A DNA stretch of 64,000 nucleotides from Saccharomonospora glauca K62 (GTDB lineage: Bacteria > Actinomycetota > Actinomycetes > Mycobacteriales > Pseudonocardiaceae). A program made the position numbers and the translations under genes. The stretch lies in assembly GCF_000243395.2 (NCBI RefSeq), contig NZ_CM001484.1, positions 974,089 through 1,038,088 on the forward strand. The letters are read 5' to 3'. How positions within the stretch are numbered: the stretch's first letter is position 1; each line of letters starts with the position of its first letter. The notes under the pieces are model-generated. The model made no database searches. It was not told where the DNA came from and worked only from the letters and a program-made list of their open reading frames with translations. Below, piece after piece: positions 51,973-60,127 of the stretch.

Positions 51973-53178
51973 CTACGGTGTGTCGGGGGTGGCGACCCGC
52001 AGGCGGGTCGGGGGATGCGGGTGTGGCGCGGGGAGCGTCAACGGACCTGCCCCCGGCGTGATCGCGCCGAGGAGGCGCGGTCCCGCCGAGCCCGTCGCGC
52101 TCGGCACGTTGGCGGGAATTCCGTTCCAGGTCAGCCAGCCGAGCAGCGCGGTGAGGTAGGCCTCCTTGGCGTCGGAGGGCAGACCGTCGTCGTCGCTGGG
52201 CACCACGGTGATCCGGGTCCGCAGCGCGGTCACGAGAGCGGGATTGCGCAGACCGCCGCCGGAAGCCACGACGGTGCCGATGCCGTGGCGTTCGCACTCC
52301 GCGGCCACCGTCGCCGCCGTCAGTTCGGTCAGCGTGGCGAGTAGGTCGGGGCCGTCGATCGGGCCCAGCCCCTCGGTGGCCTGCCGGAGGTAGGCGGCGT
52401 GGAAGTACTCCTTGCCGGTCGACTTCGGGGGTTCGCTCGAATAGTACGGATCGGCCAGCAATCGCGACAGCAGGTCCTGCCTCACAGTTCCGCGGAGGGC
52501 GAGCGCGCCGTCGACGTCGCTGTGCTGGGCGCCTCCGGTCACCTCGGCGGCGGCGATGTCCAGCAGCGCGTTGCCCGGCCCGGTGTCGTAGGCGAGCACC
52601 GATCCGTCCGGGCGCACCACGGTGAGGTTCGCGATGCCGCCGATGTTGAGGGCGCCCACGGGCCTGCCCTCACGTTCCGCGGTCGCGCGCAACCACAGCG
52701 CGTCGAGCATGCTCGCCAGCGGCGCGCCGTGTCCGCCCGCGGCGACGTCGCGCACCCGCAGGTCCGCCACGACGGGGAGTCCGGTGCGTTCGGCGATCCA
52801 GGCGGGCTGGCCGAGTTGCAGCGTGCCTCGTGCCTTGCCTTGTTCGACCCAGTGGAACACGGTCTGGCCGAGTGAGGCGACGAGATCGGCGCGGCCGTCC
52901 GCGATCTCGGTGACGGCCGTCGCGGCGGCGTCGGCGAACGCCCGGCCCACGAGCGTGTCCAACTTGGTGAGTTGTTCGGCGCTGCACTCGGCGGGGGGCA
53001 ACGCGGCGAGGATGTCACGTCGCAGTTGCTCCGGGTAACGCAATTCGCGATGACCGAGCGGGGTCAGGGTGAGTTCGTCACCGTCGCGTCGGAAGGAGGC
53101 GACCGCAACGTCGATCCCGTCCACCGACGTTCCGGAGAGGAGCCCTACGACGCGGAGCTCGGGCTTGCTTTCTACCAC
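51973..53178 (-). CDS. anmK: Anhydro-N-acetylmuramic acid kinase
   Basis: It opens 1,6-anhydro-MurNAc and phosphorylates it to MurNAc-6-phosphate, in peptidoglycan recycling. The 401-residue protein has GLLSGTSVDGIDVAVASF near the N terminus, ADLVASLGQTVFHW, LNIGGIANLTVV and ASGGGLRNPALV, all family motifs. The GTG start at 53178 lies 4 bp from a DasR-like operator. It is the first gene of a two-gene operon with the symporter and lies between smc and ftsY on the opposite strand. Confidence 0.94.
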   Translation of the reverse strand: MVESKPELRVVGLLSGTSVDGIDVAVASFRRDGDELTLTPLGHRELRYPEQLRRDILAALPPAECSAEQLTKLDTLVGRAFADAAATAVTEIADGRADLVASLGQTVFHWVEQGKARGTLQLGQPAWIAERTGLPVVADLRVRDVAAGGHGAPLASMLDALWLRATAEREGRPVGALNIGGIANLTVVRPDGSVLAYDTGPGNALLDIAAAEVTGGAQHSDVDGALALRGTVRQDLLSRLLADPYYSSEPPKSTGKEYFHAAYLRQATEGLGPIDGPDLLATLTELTAATVAAECERHGIGTVVASGGGLRNPALVTALRTRITVVPSDDDGLPSDAKEAYLTALLGWLTWNGIPANVPSATGSAGPRLLGAITPGAGPLTLPAPHPHPPTRLRVATPDTP

Positions 53179-53181
53179 GCT

Positions 53182-53197
53182 GGTGGTCTAGTCCAGG
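53182..53197. promoter_or_regulatory. DasR-responsive-element-like operator (dre-like) upstream of anmK
   Basis: GGTGGTCTAGTCCAGG fits the DasR consensus AGTGGTCTAGACCACT at 12 of 16 positions, including the central TGGTCTAG-CCA core. It sits 4 bp upstream of the anmK start, over the ribosome-site region, where a GntR-type repressor would block expression. The match is visible; DasR binding is inferred. Confidence 0.5.
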
Positions 53198-53462
53198 GCG
53201 GCCTCGGGCGCAAGACGTTTGGTGAAGGATTGTCCAAAAAGATGTCACGACGGTTGTGTTTTGACTAACGCACGGTCCACCGTCCGTGACGGTTCGCAGG
53301 CTAGGTGACCGTTGCGCGATCGGGCGATGACAGCGAGTGGTCCCCGGGATCGCGGCACCTCGGTGCGATCGGTTCTCGTGTGGGAGGAAGCGCTGGTGCG
53401 CGAGGTTCACCGGTTCCGGGGGCGCACTGCTGGCGAGGCGGTCGAATGGGAGGATGGCAAGC

Positions 53463-54965
53463 GTGTCGAACACCTGGTTGTGGATCATCGTCATCGCGGC
53501 CGTCGTGCTCCTGGTCGCACTGGTGGCCGGGCTGACGATCGCACGCAAGCGCCGCATCAGTCTCGAACGCCGCGAGGAAGTGGAACGTCCCAAGGGCGGC
53601 GGTTATCAGGCCGGTGGTGGCATCGCGCTGGCGCCGGGTGGTGAAGGGAAACCGGCCTCGCCCGAGCCACCTCCGCATCCGGTGTCCGAACGCACCGAGA
53701 CCGACGGCGAACCGGGGGTGGGTGAGGACGCCGCCGTGCCCAGGGACGCACCGCGGCGTGACATCGTCGACGTGACCCTGCCCGAGGAACGGACCCGCGA
53801 GGCCGTTCCCGAGCCGCGCCGGGAGCCCGAGGGCTCCACGGTGGAAGCGCCCACGGCCGAACCCGAGGCGCCCGCGGCCGAGTCCGAGACGGACACCGTG
53901 GCCGAGCCCGAGACGGAGGCGCCGGCGCGGGAGCCCGAGACCGTCGAGCCCGAGACCGCGCCCGCCCCACCGGAACCCGAGCCCGCTCCGGAGCCGGTCA
54001 CCGAGGCTCCGCCCGAGCCAAAGGAGGAGGTCGCGCCCGCGACCGGACGGATCGAGCGGCTGCGCGGCAGACTGGCCAAGTCGCGGTCCGCACTCGGCCA
54101 GAGTCTGCTGGGCCTGCTCGGCGCCGGTGACCTCGACGAGGACTCGTGGCAGGACGTCGAGGACACGTTGCTGATCGCCGACCTCGGCGCGGCCACCACC
54201 ACCGAGATCGTGGAGACCCTGCGCACCGAGCTGTCCGCCAGGGGAGTGCGCACCTCGGAGCAGGCTCGTGCGCTGCTGAGGGAGGTTCTCGTGAACGCCC
54301 TCGGCCCGGATTCCGACCGTGCGGTGCGTGCGCTCCCGCACACCGTCGACGGCACGAAGCAGCCCGCCGTCGTCCTGGTCGCGGGCGTCAACGGCACCGG
54401 CAAGACCACCACCACGGGCAAGCTCGCCCGTGTGCTCGTCGCCCAGAACCACAAGGTGCTGCTGGGCGCGGCCGACACGTTCCGCGCCGCCGCCGCCGAC
54501 CAGCTTCAGACGTGGTCGGAGCGGGTCGGGGCCGAGGTGGTCCGTGGCAAGGAGGGGGCCGACCCCGCGTCGGTGGCTTTCGACGCCGTCAAGCGCGGGA
54601 TCGACAGCGGCGTGGACGCCGTGCTCATCGACACCGCCGGACGGTTGCACACCAAGACCGGCCTGATGGACGAGTTGGGCAAGGTCAAGCGCGTGGTGGA
54701 GAAGCAGGCCAAGGTGGACGAGGTCCTCCTCGTCCTCGACGCCACGACGGGACAGAACGGTCTCGCGCAGGCACGGGTGTTCTCCGAGGTCGTGGACGTC
54801 ACCGGCATCGTGCTCACCAAGCTGGACGGCACCGCCAAGGGCGGCATCGTGTTCCAGGTGCAGCGGGAGCTGGGTGTTCCGGTGAAGCTGGTCGGCCTCG
54901 GCGAAGGGCCCGACGACCTCGCCCCCTTCGAACCGGAGGCGTTCGTCGACGCGTTGCTGGCGTAG
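53463..54965 (+). CDS. ftsY: Signal recognition particle receptor FtsY
   Basis: It docks SRP-ribosome complexes at the membrane. The 500-residue protein has an N-terminal membrane helix (about 5-27), as in other actinobacterial FtsY, a long acidic Glu/Pro/Ala linker (about 60-200), then the NG GTPase domain: G1 AGVNGTGKTTTTGKLA, G3 DTAGRLHTK, G4 TKLDGTAKGG. GTG 53463 was chosen because GGGAGG lies 9 nt upstream; the ATG at 53454 has it directly abutting. Confidence 0.95.
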   Translation: MSNTWLWIIVIAAVVLLVALVAGLTIARKRRISLERREEVERPKGGGYQAGGGIALAPGGEGKPASPEPPPHPVSERTETDGEPGVGEDAAVPRDAPRRDIVDVTLPEERTREAVPEPRREPEGSTVEAPTAEPEAPAAESETDTVAEPETEAPAREPETVEPETAPAPPEPEPAPEPVTEAPPEPKEEVAPATGRIERLRGRLAKSRSALGQSLLGLLGAGDLDEDSWQDVEDTLLIADLGAATTTEIVETLRTELSARGVRTSEQARALLREVLVNALGPDSDRAVRALPHTVDGTKQPAVVLVAGVNGTGKTTTTGKLARVLVAQNHKVLLGAADTFRAAAADQLQTWSERVGAEVVRGKEGADPASVAFDAVKRGIDSGVDAVLIDTAGRLHTKTGLMDELGKVKRVVEKQAKVDEVLLVLDATTGQNGLAQARVFSEVVDVTGIVLTKLDGTAKGGIVFQVQRELGVPVKLVGLGEGPDDLAPFEPEAFVDALLA

Positions 54966-54978
54966 TCGACCAACGACG

Positions 54979-55012
54979 AAGGCCCAACAAGGAAGGCCCA
55001 ACAAGGAAGGCC
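54979..55012. repeat. 14-bp tandem repeat in the terminator region
   Basis: AAGGCCCAACAAGG occurs at 54979-54992 and 54993-55006 and begins again as AAGGCC at 55007-55012. The last copy is the left arm of the ftsY terminator, so the array looks like slippage of a stem half. Confidence 0.7.
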
Positions 55013-55041
55013 ACCGTCCACGTCACGCGGGCGGTGGCCTT
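55007..55041. terminator. Bidirectional terminator between ftsY and the LCP gene
   Basis: AAGGCCACCG (55007-55016) pairs with CGGTGGCCTT (55032-55041), 10 bp, loop 15 nt. The two upstream copies of the AAGGCC arm could compete for the right arm. Confidence 0.7.
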
Positions 55042-55054
55042 CGTGGTGTTCTCG

Positions 55055-56122
55055 TCAGTTCACGCAGCGTGGTTCGCCGGGGCCGTGCTCACCGGAGTCT
55101 CCGCCGTCGCTGTGACCGTCGAGGAAGGAGCCGACGAACTCCCGGACCTCCGCCTCGTCGACACCGATCACGGCGCCCAGCTCCGGCACCATCGCGGTGG
55201 GGTCGTCGATGGGGATTGTCGCGGTCGCGAACGTGGGGCGCTTCCACGTGGAGAACTGCTCGGCCAGAGCGAGCACGTCCAGCTTCGGGTCGGTGAGGAC
55301 GTGTCCGTCGAGTGTCTCGGCGATCTCGGGAAGGCTCACGCGAGCGTCGCCGACCGAGGCGAACAGCGACTCGGCGAAGGCCTGCAACCGGACCACGCGG
55401 TCGAGGTCCCCTTCGGGAAGACCGCGCCGTTGCCGCAGGAACGCCAGGGCCTGGTCGCCGGAGAGGGTCTGCTTGCCCGCTTCCAGGTCCGCGCCCGAGA
55501 ACGGGTCGTGCTGGGTCTCGTTCACGCACACCTCGACGCCGCCGACCGCCGTGGTCACCGGGCCGACGACGGAGGTGTCCACCAGCAGGTAGTGGTCGGC
55601 GGTCGTGCCGGTGAGTTCCTCGATCGTGTCCACCAGCGTCGTCGCGCCCCGGTGGTCGGCCTCCTCGTCGCCGCGTCCCTCGTCGAGCGCGGCCTCGCGA
55701 CCGAGCTGGTAGGCCTCGCTCAGACGAGCCTGCCCGTGGCCGGGGACCTCGACCAGCGTGTCCCTCGGCAGGGAGACCACGGACGCGCCGTCGGAGCGCA
55801 CGCGCGCCAGCAGGACCGCGTCGGCCCACCCGTCGTCGTCCATGCCCGCGATCACCAGGGTGCTGTTGTCGATCGACTGGGCGGCCGCCGGAGCGGCGGG
55901 TTGCTCGACCGGGTCACCGCCCAGCAGCTGGGGCGTGACAACCACGGCGGCGATCGCGACGGCGGCCACGGCGGCCGCCGTGAGCGCGGCGGGGACGCGT
56001 TTGAAGGCGGGTCGACCGGCTCGCCGGAGCAGCTGGGCTCTTAGCGGAGCGGAGTCGACGGCCCGGTTCGCCTCGTGGGCGAGGGCCTCTCGGATCAAGG
56101 ACTCGGTGCGGTCGTCGGTCAT
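55055..56122 (-). CDS. LytR-CpsA-Psr (LCP) family protein
   Basis: A 355-residue membrane protein: cytoplasmic lead of about 43 residues, one membrane helix (about 44-65), then an extracytoplasmic LCP domain with VVSLPRDTLVEVPGHG, a LSEAYQLG segment and arginines in DLDRVVRLQ that bind the polyprenyl-pyrophosphate in known LCP enzymes. LCP proteins attach glycopolymers such as arabinogalactan or wall teichoic acid to peptidoglycan. ATG 56122 overlaps the sigma-factor stop by 4 bp, so LCP is made with it. It occupies the place where an anti-sigma factor is normally found. Confidence 0.86.
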   Translation of the reverse strand: MTDDRTESLIREALAHEANRAVDSAPLRAQLLRRAGRPAFKRVPAALTAAAVAAVAIAAVVVTPQLLGGDPVEQPAAPAAAQSIDNSTLVIAGMDDDGWADAVLLARVRSDGASVVSLPRDTLVEVPGHGQARLSEAYQLGREAALDEGRGDEEADHRGATTLVDTIEELTGTTADHYLLVDTSVVGPVTTAVGGVEVCVNETQHDPFSGADLEAGKQTLSGDQALAFLRQRRGLPEGDLDRVVRLQAFAESLFASVGDARVSLPEIAETLDGHVLTDPKLDVLALAEQFSTWKRPTFATATIPIDDPTAMVPELGAVIGVDEAEVREFVGSFLDGHSDGGDSGEHGPGEPRCVN

Positions 56123-56655
56123 GCCAGAACCTCCTTCACGGCCCCGGTGGGAGCGGTCGCGCGCAGGACGGACAGGGCGCGCGAGATGTGGCTGCGGACG
56201 GTGCCCTCGCTGCAGCCGAGGGCACCGGCGATTTCGGCGTGGGTGAGGTTTTCGTAGTAGCGCAGGACGAGCGCGGCGCGTTGCTTGCGCGGAAGCGTCG
56301 CGATCCGGGCACGCATGGCGTCCCGCTCGGCGTAGTACGTGGCGTGGTCCGCCACCGGAGCCGACAGTGCCTCCAGCGCTTCGTGGGTGGTCGAGACGTG
56401 CCGGGCGGCGCGCCGACGTCGCCACGACAGGTACTCGTTGGTCACCATGCGCCGCACGTAGGCGTCCGGTGCGTCGAGGGAGGAGATGCGATCCCAGCGT
56501 CTCTGCGCGCGCAGCAGGACGTCCTGGACGACGTCCTCCGCCAGGTGCGGATCACAGGTCAACGCCGTGGCGTAGCGCAACAGGCGTTCGAGCCGCTGCT
56601 GTACGAAATCCTCGAAGCGACGGGGTATCGCTTCGTTCCGGGTCGGATCAGTCAC
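56119..56655 (-). CDS. ECF RNA polymerase sigma factor (SigE-like family)
   Basis: A 178-residue ECF sigma factor: region 2 (FVQQRLERLLRYATALTCDP, AEDVVQDVLLRAQRRW) and region 4 helix-turn-helix (NLTHAEIAGALGCSEGTVRS). It lies in one operon with the LCP gene (4-bp ATGA overlap), and no separate anti-sigma gene is present. GTG 56655 is the start. A CAAC and CGTT pair about 18 bp apart lies upstream and may be its own ECF-type promoter, but this is weak. Confidence 0.9.
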   Translation of the reverse strand: MTDPTRNEAIPRRFEDFVQQRLERLLRYATALTCDPHLAEDVVQDVLLRAQRRWDRISSLDAPDAYVRRMVTNEYLSWRRRRAARHVSTTHEALEALSAPVADHATYYAERDAMRARIATLPRKQRAALVLRYYENLTHAEIAGALGCSEGTVRSHISRALSVLRATAPTGAVKEVLA

Positions 56656-56713
56656 GCCTTAGCAACGTCACGGTGCCCCCACCGCGTTGAGTCGCCGGAG
56701 AAATTCGTCTTCG

Positions 56714-57490
56714 TCACTCGACGGGTTGCCGGGTGGCGAGCTGTTCCGACAGCCGTTGGGCCGTGCGCTGCACGGCGGGAGCGATGCCGCGGACCGCTTC
56801 GTCGGTCAGCCGTCCCTCGGGGCCCGACACCGACACGGCCGTGGGGGTGGGGGCGTCGGGGACGGCCACGGCAATGCAACGCACCCCCAGCTCCTGTTCG
56901 CTGGAGTCGAGTGCGTAGCCCTGCTCGGTGATGTCGGCGAGGTGACGGAGGAAGGCGTCGACGTCGGTGTGCGTGTGCTCGGTGTAGGCGGGCATGCCGG
57001 TGCGCTCCAGCAGGGCCCGCGCGTCGGCGGGGTCGAGGGTCGCCAGCATCGCCTTGCCGACTCCGGTGCCGTGGGGCAGCAGTCTGCGTCCGACCTCGGT
57101 GAACATCCGCATGGAATGCCGCTGGGTGGCGACCTGCGCGACGTAGACGACCTCGTCGCGTTCGAGGACGGCCAGGTTGGCGGTCTCGCCGACCTCGTCG
57201 ACGAGTTCGGCCAGCAGCGGTCTCGCCCAGGTCCCGAACTGCAGGCTCGCGTTCTCGCCGAGTCGGATGAGCCGCGCGCCCAGGGCGTAGCGACGGTTGG
57301 TGTTCTGCCGTACGTATCCGAGCGTGACGAGGGTGCGGATCAGTCGGTGGATCGTGGGCATGGGTAGTCCCGACGAGGCCGCCAGCTCCGACAGGCTCGC
57401 CTCTCCACCGGTGTCCGCGAGCCGCTCCAGCAGTTCGAACGCGCGCTGGAGCGACTGCACGCCGCCGTTACCCGATCTGGCGGTCGCCAC
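56714..57490 (-). CDS. IclR-family transcriptional regulator
   Basis: A 258-residue regulator: winged helix at about 10-75 (SLSELAASSGLPMPTIHRLI) and an IclR effector domain with ATQRHSMRMFTEVG. It is divergent from malate synthase across 117 bp and probably represses it, with glyoxylate or a related acid as signal, as in other actinobacterial and proteobacterial cases. GTG 57490 has GAGAGGAG upstream. Confidence 0.88.
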   Translation of the reverse strand: MATARSGNGGVQSLQRAFELLERLADTGGEASLSELAASSGLPMPTIHRLIRTLVTLGYVRQNTNRRYALGARLIRLGENASLQFGTWARPLLAELVDEVGETANLAVLERDEVVYVAQVATQRHSMRMFTEVGRRLLPHGTGVGKAMLATLDPADARALLERTGMPAYTEHTHTDVDAFLRHLADITEQGYALDSSEQELGVRCIAVAVPDAPTPTAVSVSGPEGRLTDEAVRGIAPAVQRTAQRLSEQLATRQPVE

Positions 57491-57513
57491 CGGATGTCTC
57501 CTCTCGCATTGAG

Positions 57514-57531
57514 GTTCCGCAATGTAGAAAC
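57514..57531. promoter_or_regulatory. Imperfect palindrome between IclR and malate synthase (candidate operator)
   Basis: GTTCCGCAATGTAGAAAC has GTT at one end and AAC at the other, and an overall TTCC...GAAA symmetry, as in IclR-type sites. It lies 24-41 bp from the iclR start and 77-94 bp from the malate synthase start. Confidence 0.35.
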
Positions 57532-57607
57532 TATAGTCCGAGATACAGAAAATCTTGACCGTGGTGACTGTTCTGCAGTTCGCGTGTCCTCACGTTTGGG
57601 GTGTTCG

Positions 57608-59182
57608 ATGTCTGATGTGCGCGTGCTCGGCGCCGCTGTCGAGCGTGGCGATGAAATCCTGACGGACGAGGCGTTGGAGTTCCTCGCCGGGCTTCACTCC
57701 TCCTTCGCTGCCACGCGGGACGAGTTGCTCGCCGCCAGGGTGCGACGTCGCGAGGAGGCCAAGCGGACGGGCAGGCTCGACTTCCTGCCGGAGACCCGTC
57801 ATATCCGTGAGTCGGAGTGGAAGGTCGCGGAGGCGCCGCCCGCGTTGCGCGACCGCCGGGTGGAGATCACCGGTCCCACCGACCGCAAGATGACCATCAA
57901 CGCGCTGAACTCCGGTGCCAAGGTGTGGCTGGCCGACCTGGAGGACGCCAACACGCCGCACTGGAACAACGTCATCTCGGGTCAGGTCAACCTGTACGAC
58001 GCCGTCCGTAAGACGATCGAGTTCAAGACCGAGAAGAAGCACTACAAACTGCGCGACGACGTCGAGCACGCCACGATCGTCGTCCGTCCCCGAGGCTGGC
58101 ACCTCGACGAGCGCAACCTGGAGTTCGACGGACGCAAGGCCGTCGGCGCGCTCGTGGACTTCGGTCTGTACTTCTTCCACAACGCCAAGGAACTACTGAA
58201 CCGCGGCGTGGGGCCCTACTTCTACCTGCCCAAGATGGAAAGCCACCTCGAGGCGCGGTTGTGGAACGACGTGTTCACCTACGCCGAGAAGACCCTCGGC
58301 ATCGAGCACGGCACCATCCGGGCCACCGTGCTGATCGAGACCATCCCGGCCGCCTTCGAGATGGAAGAGATCCTCTACGAGCTGCGCGAGCACGCCTCGG
58401 GGCTCAACGCGGGCCGCTGGGACTACCTGTTCAGCGTCATCAAGTACTTCCGGGACGCCGGCGAGAAGTTCATCCTCCCCGACCGCAACAGCGTGACCAT
58501 GACCGCGCCGTTCATGCGCGCCTACACCGAGCTGTTGGTGCGGACCTGCCACAAGCGTGGCGCGTTCGCGATCGGAGGCATGGCCGCGTTCATCCCGAGC
58601 AAGGACCCCGAGGTGAACGAGAAGGCGTTCGCCAAGGTGCGCGACGACAAGGCTCGCGAGGCCGGTGACGGCTTCGACGGCTCGTGGGTGGCGCACCCCG
58701 GCATGGTCGAGCTGTGCAAGGAGGAGTTCGACAAGGTGCTCGGCGACAAGCCGAACCAGCTCGACCGCCTCCGCGAGGACGTCTCGGTGACGGCCGACCA
58801 GCTCCTCGACGTCGCCGCCACCGAGGGTCGTGCCACCAAGGAGGGTCTGCGCGGTGCCGTGGACGTCGGGGTGCGCTACATCGCCTCGTGGTTGGGCGGC
58901 AACGGCGCGGCGGCGATCCACAACCTCATGGAGGACGCGGCCACCGCCGAGATCTCGCGGTCGCAGGTGTGGCAGTGGGTGCGCAACGAGGTGGAGCTCG
59001 ACACCGGCGAGAAGGTCACCGCCGATCTCGTGCGCACGGTGCTCGAGGAGGTGCGGGGTGAACTCGCCGACGTGATCCCCGCCGACTTGCTGGCCCAGTC
59101 GGTGGAGTTGTTCGAGGAAGTGGCGCTCGCGGAGCAGTTCGCGGACTTCCTCACGCTGCCCGCGTACGAGCGGATCCGGTGA
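57608..59182 (+). CDS. aceB: Malate synthase A
   Basis: It condenses glyoxylate and acetyl-CoA to malate in the glyoxylate shunt. The 524-residue protein has the form-A motifs VWLADLEDANTPHW, ATVLIETIPAAFEMEEIL, MGGMAAFIPSK-like IGGMAAFIPSKDPE and WVAHPGMVELCKEEFDKVL. ATG 57608 is the start; the frame is open further upstream, but the promoter/operator lies there. Isocitrate lyase is not in this window. The regulator is the divergent IclR protein. Confidence 0.95.
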   Translation: MSDVRVLGAAVERGDEILTDEALEFLAGLHSSFAATRDELLAARVRRREEAKRTGRLDFLPETRHIRESEWKVAEAPPALRDRRVEITGPTDRKMTINALNSGAKVWLADLEDANTPHWNNVISGQVNLYDAVRKTIEFKTEKKHYKLRDDVEHATIVVRPRGWHLDERNLEFDGRKAVGALVDFGLYFFHNAKELLNRGVGPYFYLPKMESHLEARLWNDVFTYAEKTLGIEHGTIRATVLIETIPAAFEMEEILYELREHASGLNAGRWDYLFSVIKYFRDAGEKFILPDRNSVTMTAPFMRAYTELLVRTCHKRGAFAIGGMAAFIPSKDPEVNEKAFAKVRDDKAREAGDGFDGSWVAHPGMVELCKEEFDKVLGDKPNQLDRLREDVSVTADQLLDVAATEGRATKEGLRGAVDVGVRYIASWLGGNGAAAIHNLMEDAATAEISRSQVWQWVRNEVELDTGEKVTADLVRTVLEEVRGELADVIPADLLAQSVELFEEVALAEQFADFLTLPAYERIR

Positions 59183-59190
59183 ACCGAACC

Positions 59191-59229
59191 GTGCCCCGGC
59201 CGCTTCCGTCCGAGGAGTGGCCGGGGCAC
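59191..59229 (+). terminator. Terminator after malate synthase
   Basis: A perfect 11-bp stem, GTGCCCCGGCC (59191-59201) with GGCCGGGGCAC (59219-59229), closes a 17-nt loop 8 nt after the stop, followed by a moderately T-rich stretch. Confidence 0.75.
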
Positions 59230-59312
59230 GGCCTTCTCGTTTCGTGTGTGATCTACCTCTAATTTGAGTGGTGACCGGTGGTGGCCGCGGTCGCAGTGTC
59301 CTTCCGGAATGC

Positions 59313-59318
59313 CAAGAT
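59313..59318 (+). promoter_or_regulatory. Putative -10 box of the first lipoprotein gene
   Basis: CAAGAT ends 8 nt before ATG 59327 with no Shine-Dalgarno sequence. The region CCGGAATG..CA.GATC is conserved upstream of the paralogue at 60128 with identical spacing, which supports a shared leaderless promoter. Confidence 0.4.
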
Positions 59319-59326
59319 CATTTCTT

Positions 59327-60004
59327 ATGACCGGATTGAGAAAGTTCCACAGGACAGTGTGGACACGGAACTTGATCGCTCTCGCCACTGGTTGCGCTCT
59401 CGCGCTCGTTGCCGGATGTAGTTCCTCGACGGAGGACGCGTCGAGTGCCGAGTCCTCCTCGTCGGCCTCCGCTCTCCCGTCCGAGCCGTCCGACTCTCCC
59501 AGGTCCTTCGGTAACGGTTCCTCGGACGAGCTGCCGATTCCGATCGATTTCGAGTGGCCGGACGGGTGGCAGGAAACCTCGCCCGAGGAGCTCGGTGTCA
59601 CGGGGGTCGCTCACGCGGCCACGTATCCGGAGCTCGACGACGGCACCGGGTTCTCGCCCACGATCCTGGTTTACGGCAGGGTCATCGACGAGGAGACCTC
59701 TCTGACGGAGATTGCCGAGCAGATGCTCGAAGAGCTCCGTGACGGCATGGGCGCCGAGGTGGAGGTGCTGGAGAGCGAGCCGGTGGACGACGAGGACGAG
59801 TTCTCCGGGCTGGTGCAGGTGCTGGACGTTTCCCTGCCGCAGCGGGACGTTCTGGAGATGTACATCTCCATCTCCGTTCCGGACTTTGAAAACTCCGACC
59901 GTGTGTCGCTGCTGGAGTTCACGTTGTCTGCCGCTCCCGAGGACTTCGAAGAAGTCGCGGAGAGCTTCCAGGAGTTCGTCGCCAAGGTAGAACCCAAGGA
60001 ATAG
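59327..60004 (+). CDS. Lipoprotein, PsbP/Mog1-like (LpqN-type) family, first paralogue
   Basis: A 225-residue lipoprotein (lipobox LVAGC, C31) followed by a Ser-rich linker and a domain starting IPIDFEWPDGWQE. The domain has the pattern of PsbP/Mog1-like proteins (LpqN group): two beta layers with a final helix ending FQEFVAKVE. It sits in the outer leaflet of the plasma membrane. It is 46% similar by eye to the next gene, so the two are a tandem duplication. It begins the type VII island. ATG 59327 was chosen over ATG 59309 because the paralogue aligns there (WTRNL at residues 12-16 in both). Confidence 0.75.
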   Translation: MTGLRKFHRTVWTRNLIALATGCALALVAGCSSSTEDASSAESSSSASALPSEPSDSPRSFGNGSSDELPIPIDFEWPDGWQETSPEELGVTGVAHAATYPELDDGTGFSPTILVYGRVIDEETSLTEIAEQMLEELRDGMGAEVEVLESEPVDDEDEFSGLVQVLDVSLPQRDVLEMYISISVPDFENSDRVSLLEFTLSAAPEDFEEVAESFQEFVAKVEPKE

Positions 60005-60113
60005 GTCGGAGCTCCCGCCCGCGTTCGCGTCGCTCGCCCGGCGTCGCTGTGGCCGGTGTCCAATCCGGGCGAGTACGGAAGGCGAAGGCGTCCATGATGT
60101 CCCGCCGGAATGG

Positions 60114-60119
60114 CATGAT
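60114..60119 (+). promoter_or_regulatory. Putative -10 box of the second lipoprotein gene
   Basis: CATGAT ends 8 nt before ATG 60128, the same spacing as in the paralogue upstream. A leaderless start is inferred. Confidence 0.4.
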
Positions 60120-60127
60120 CGCCTTTC

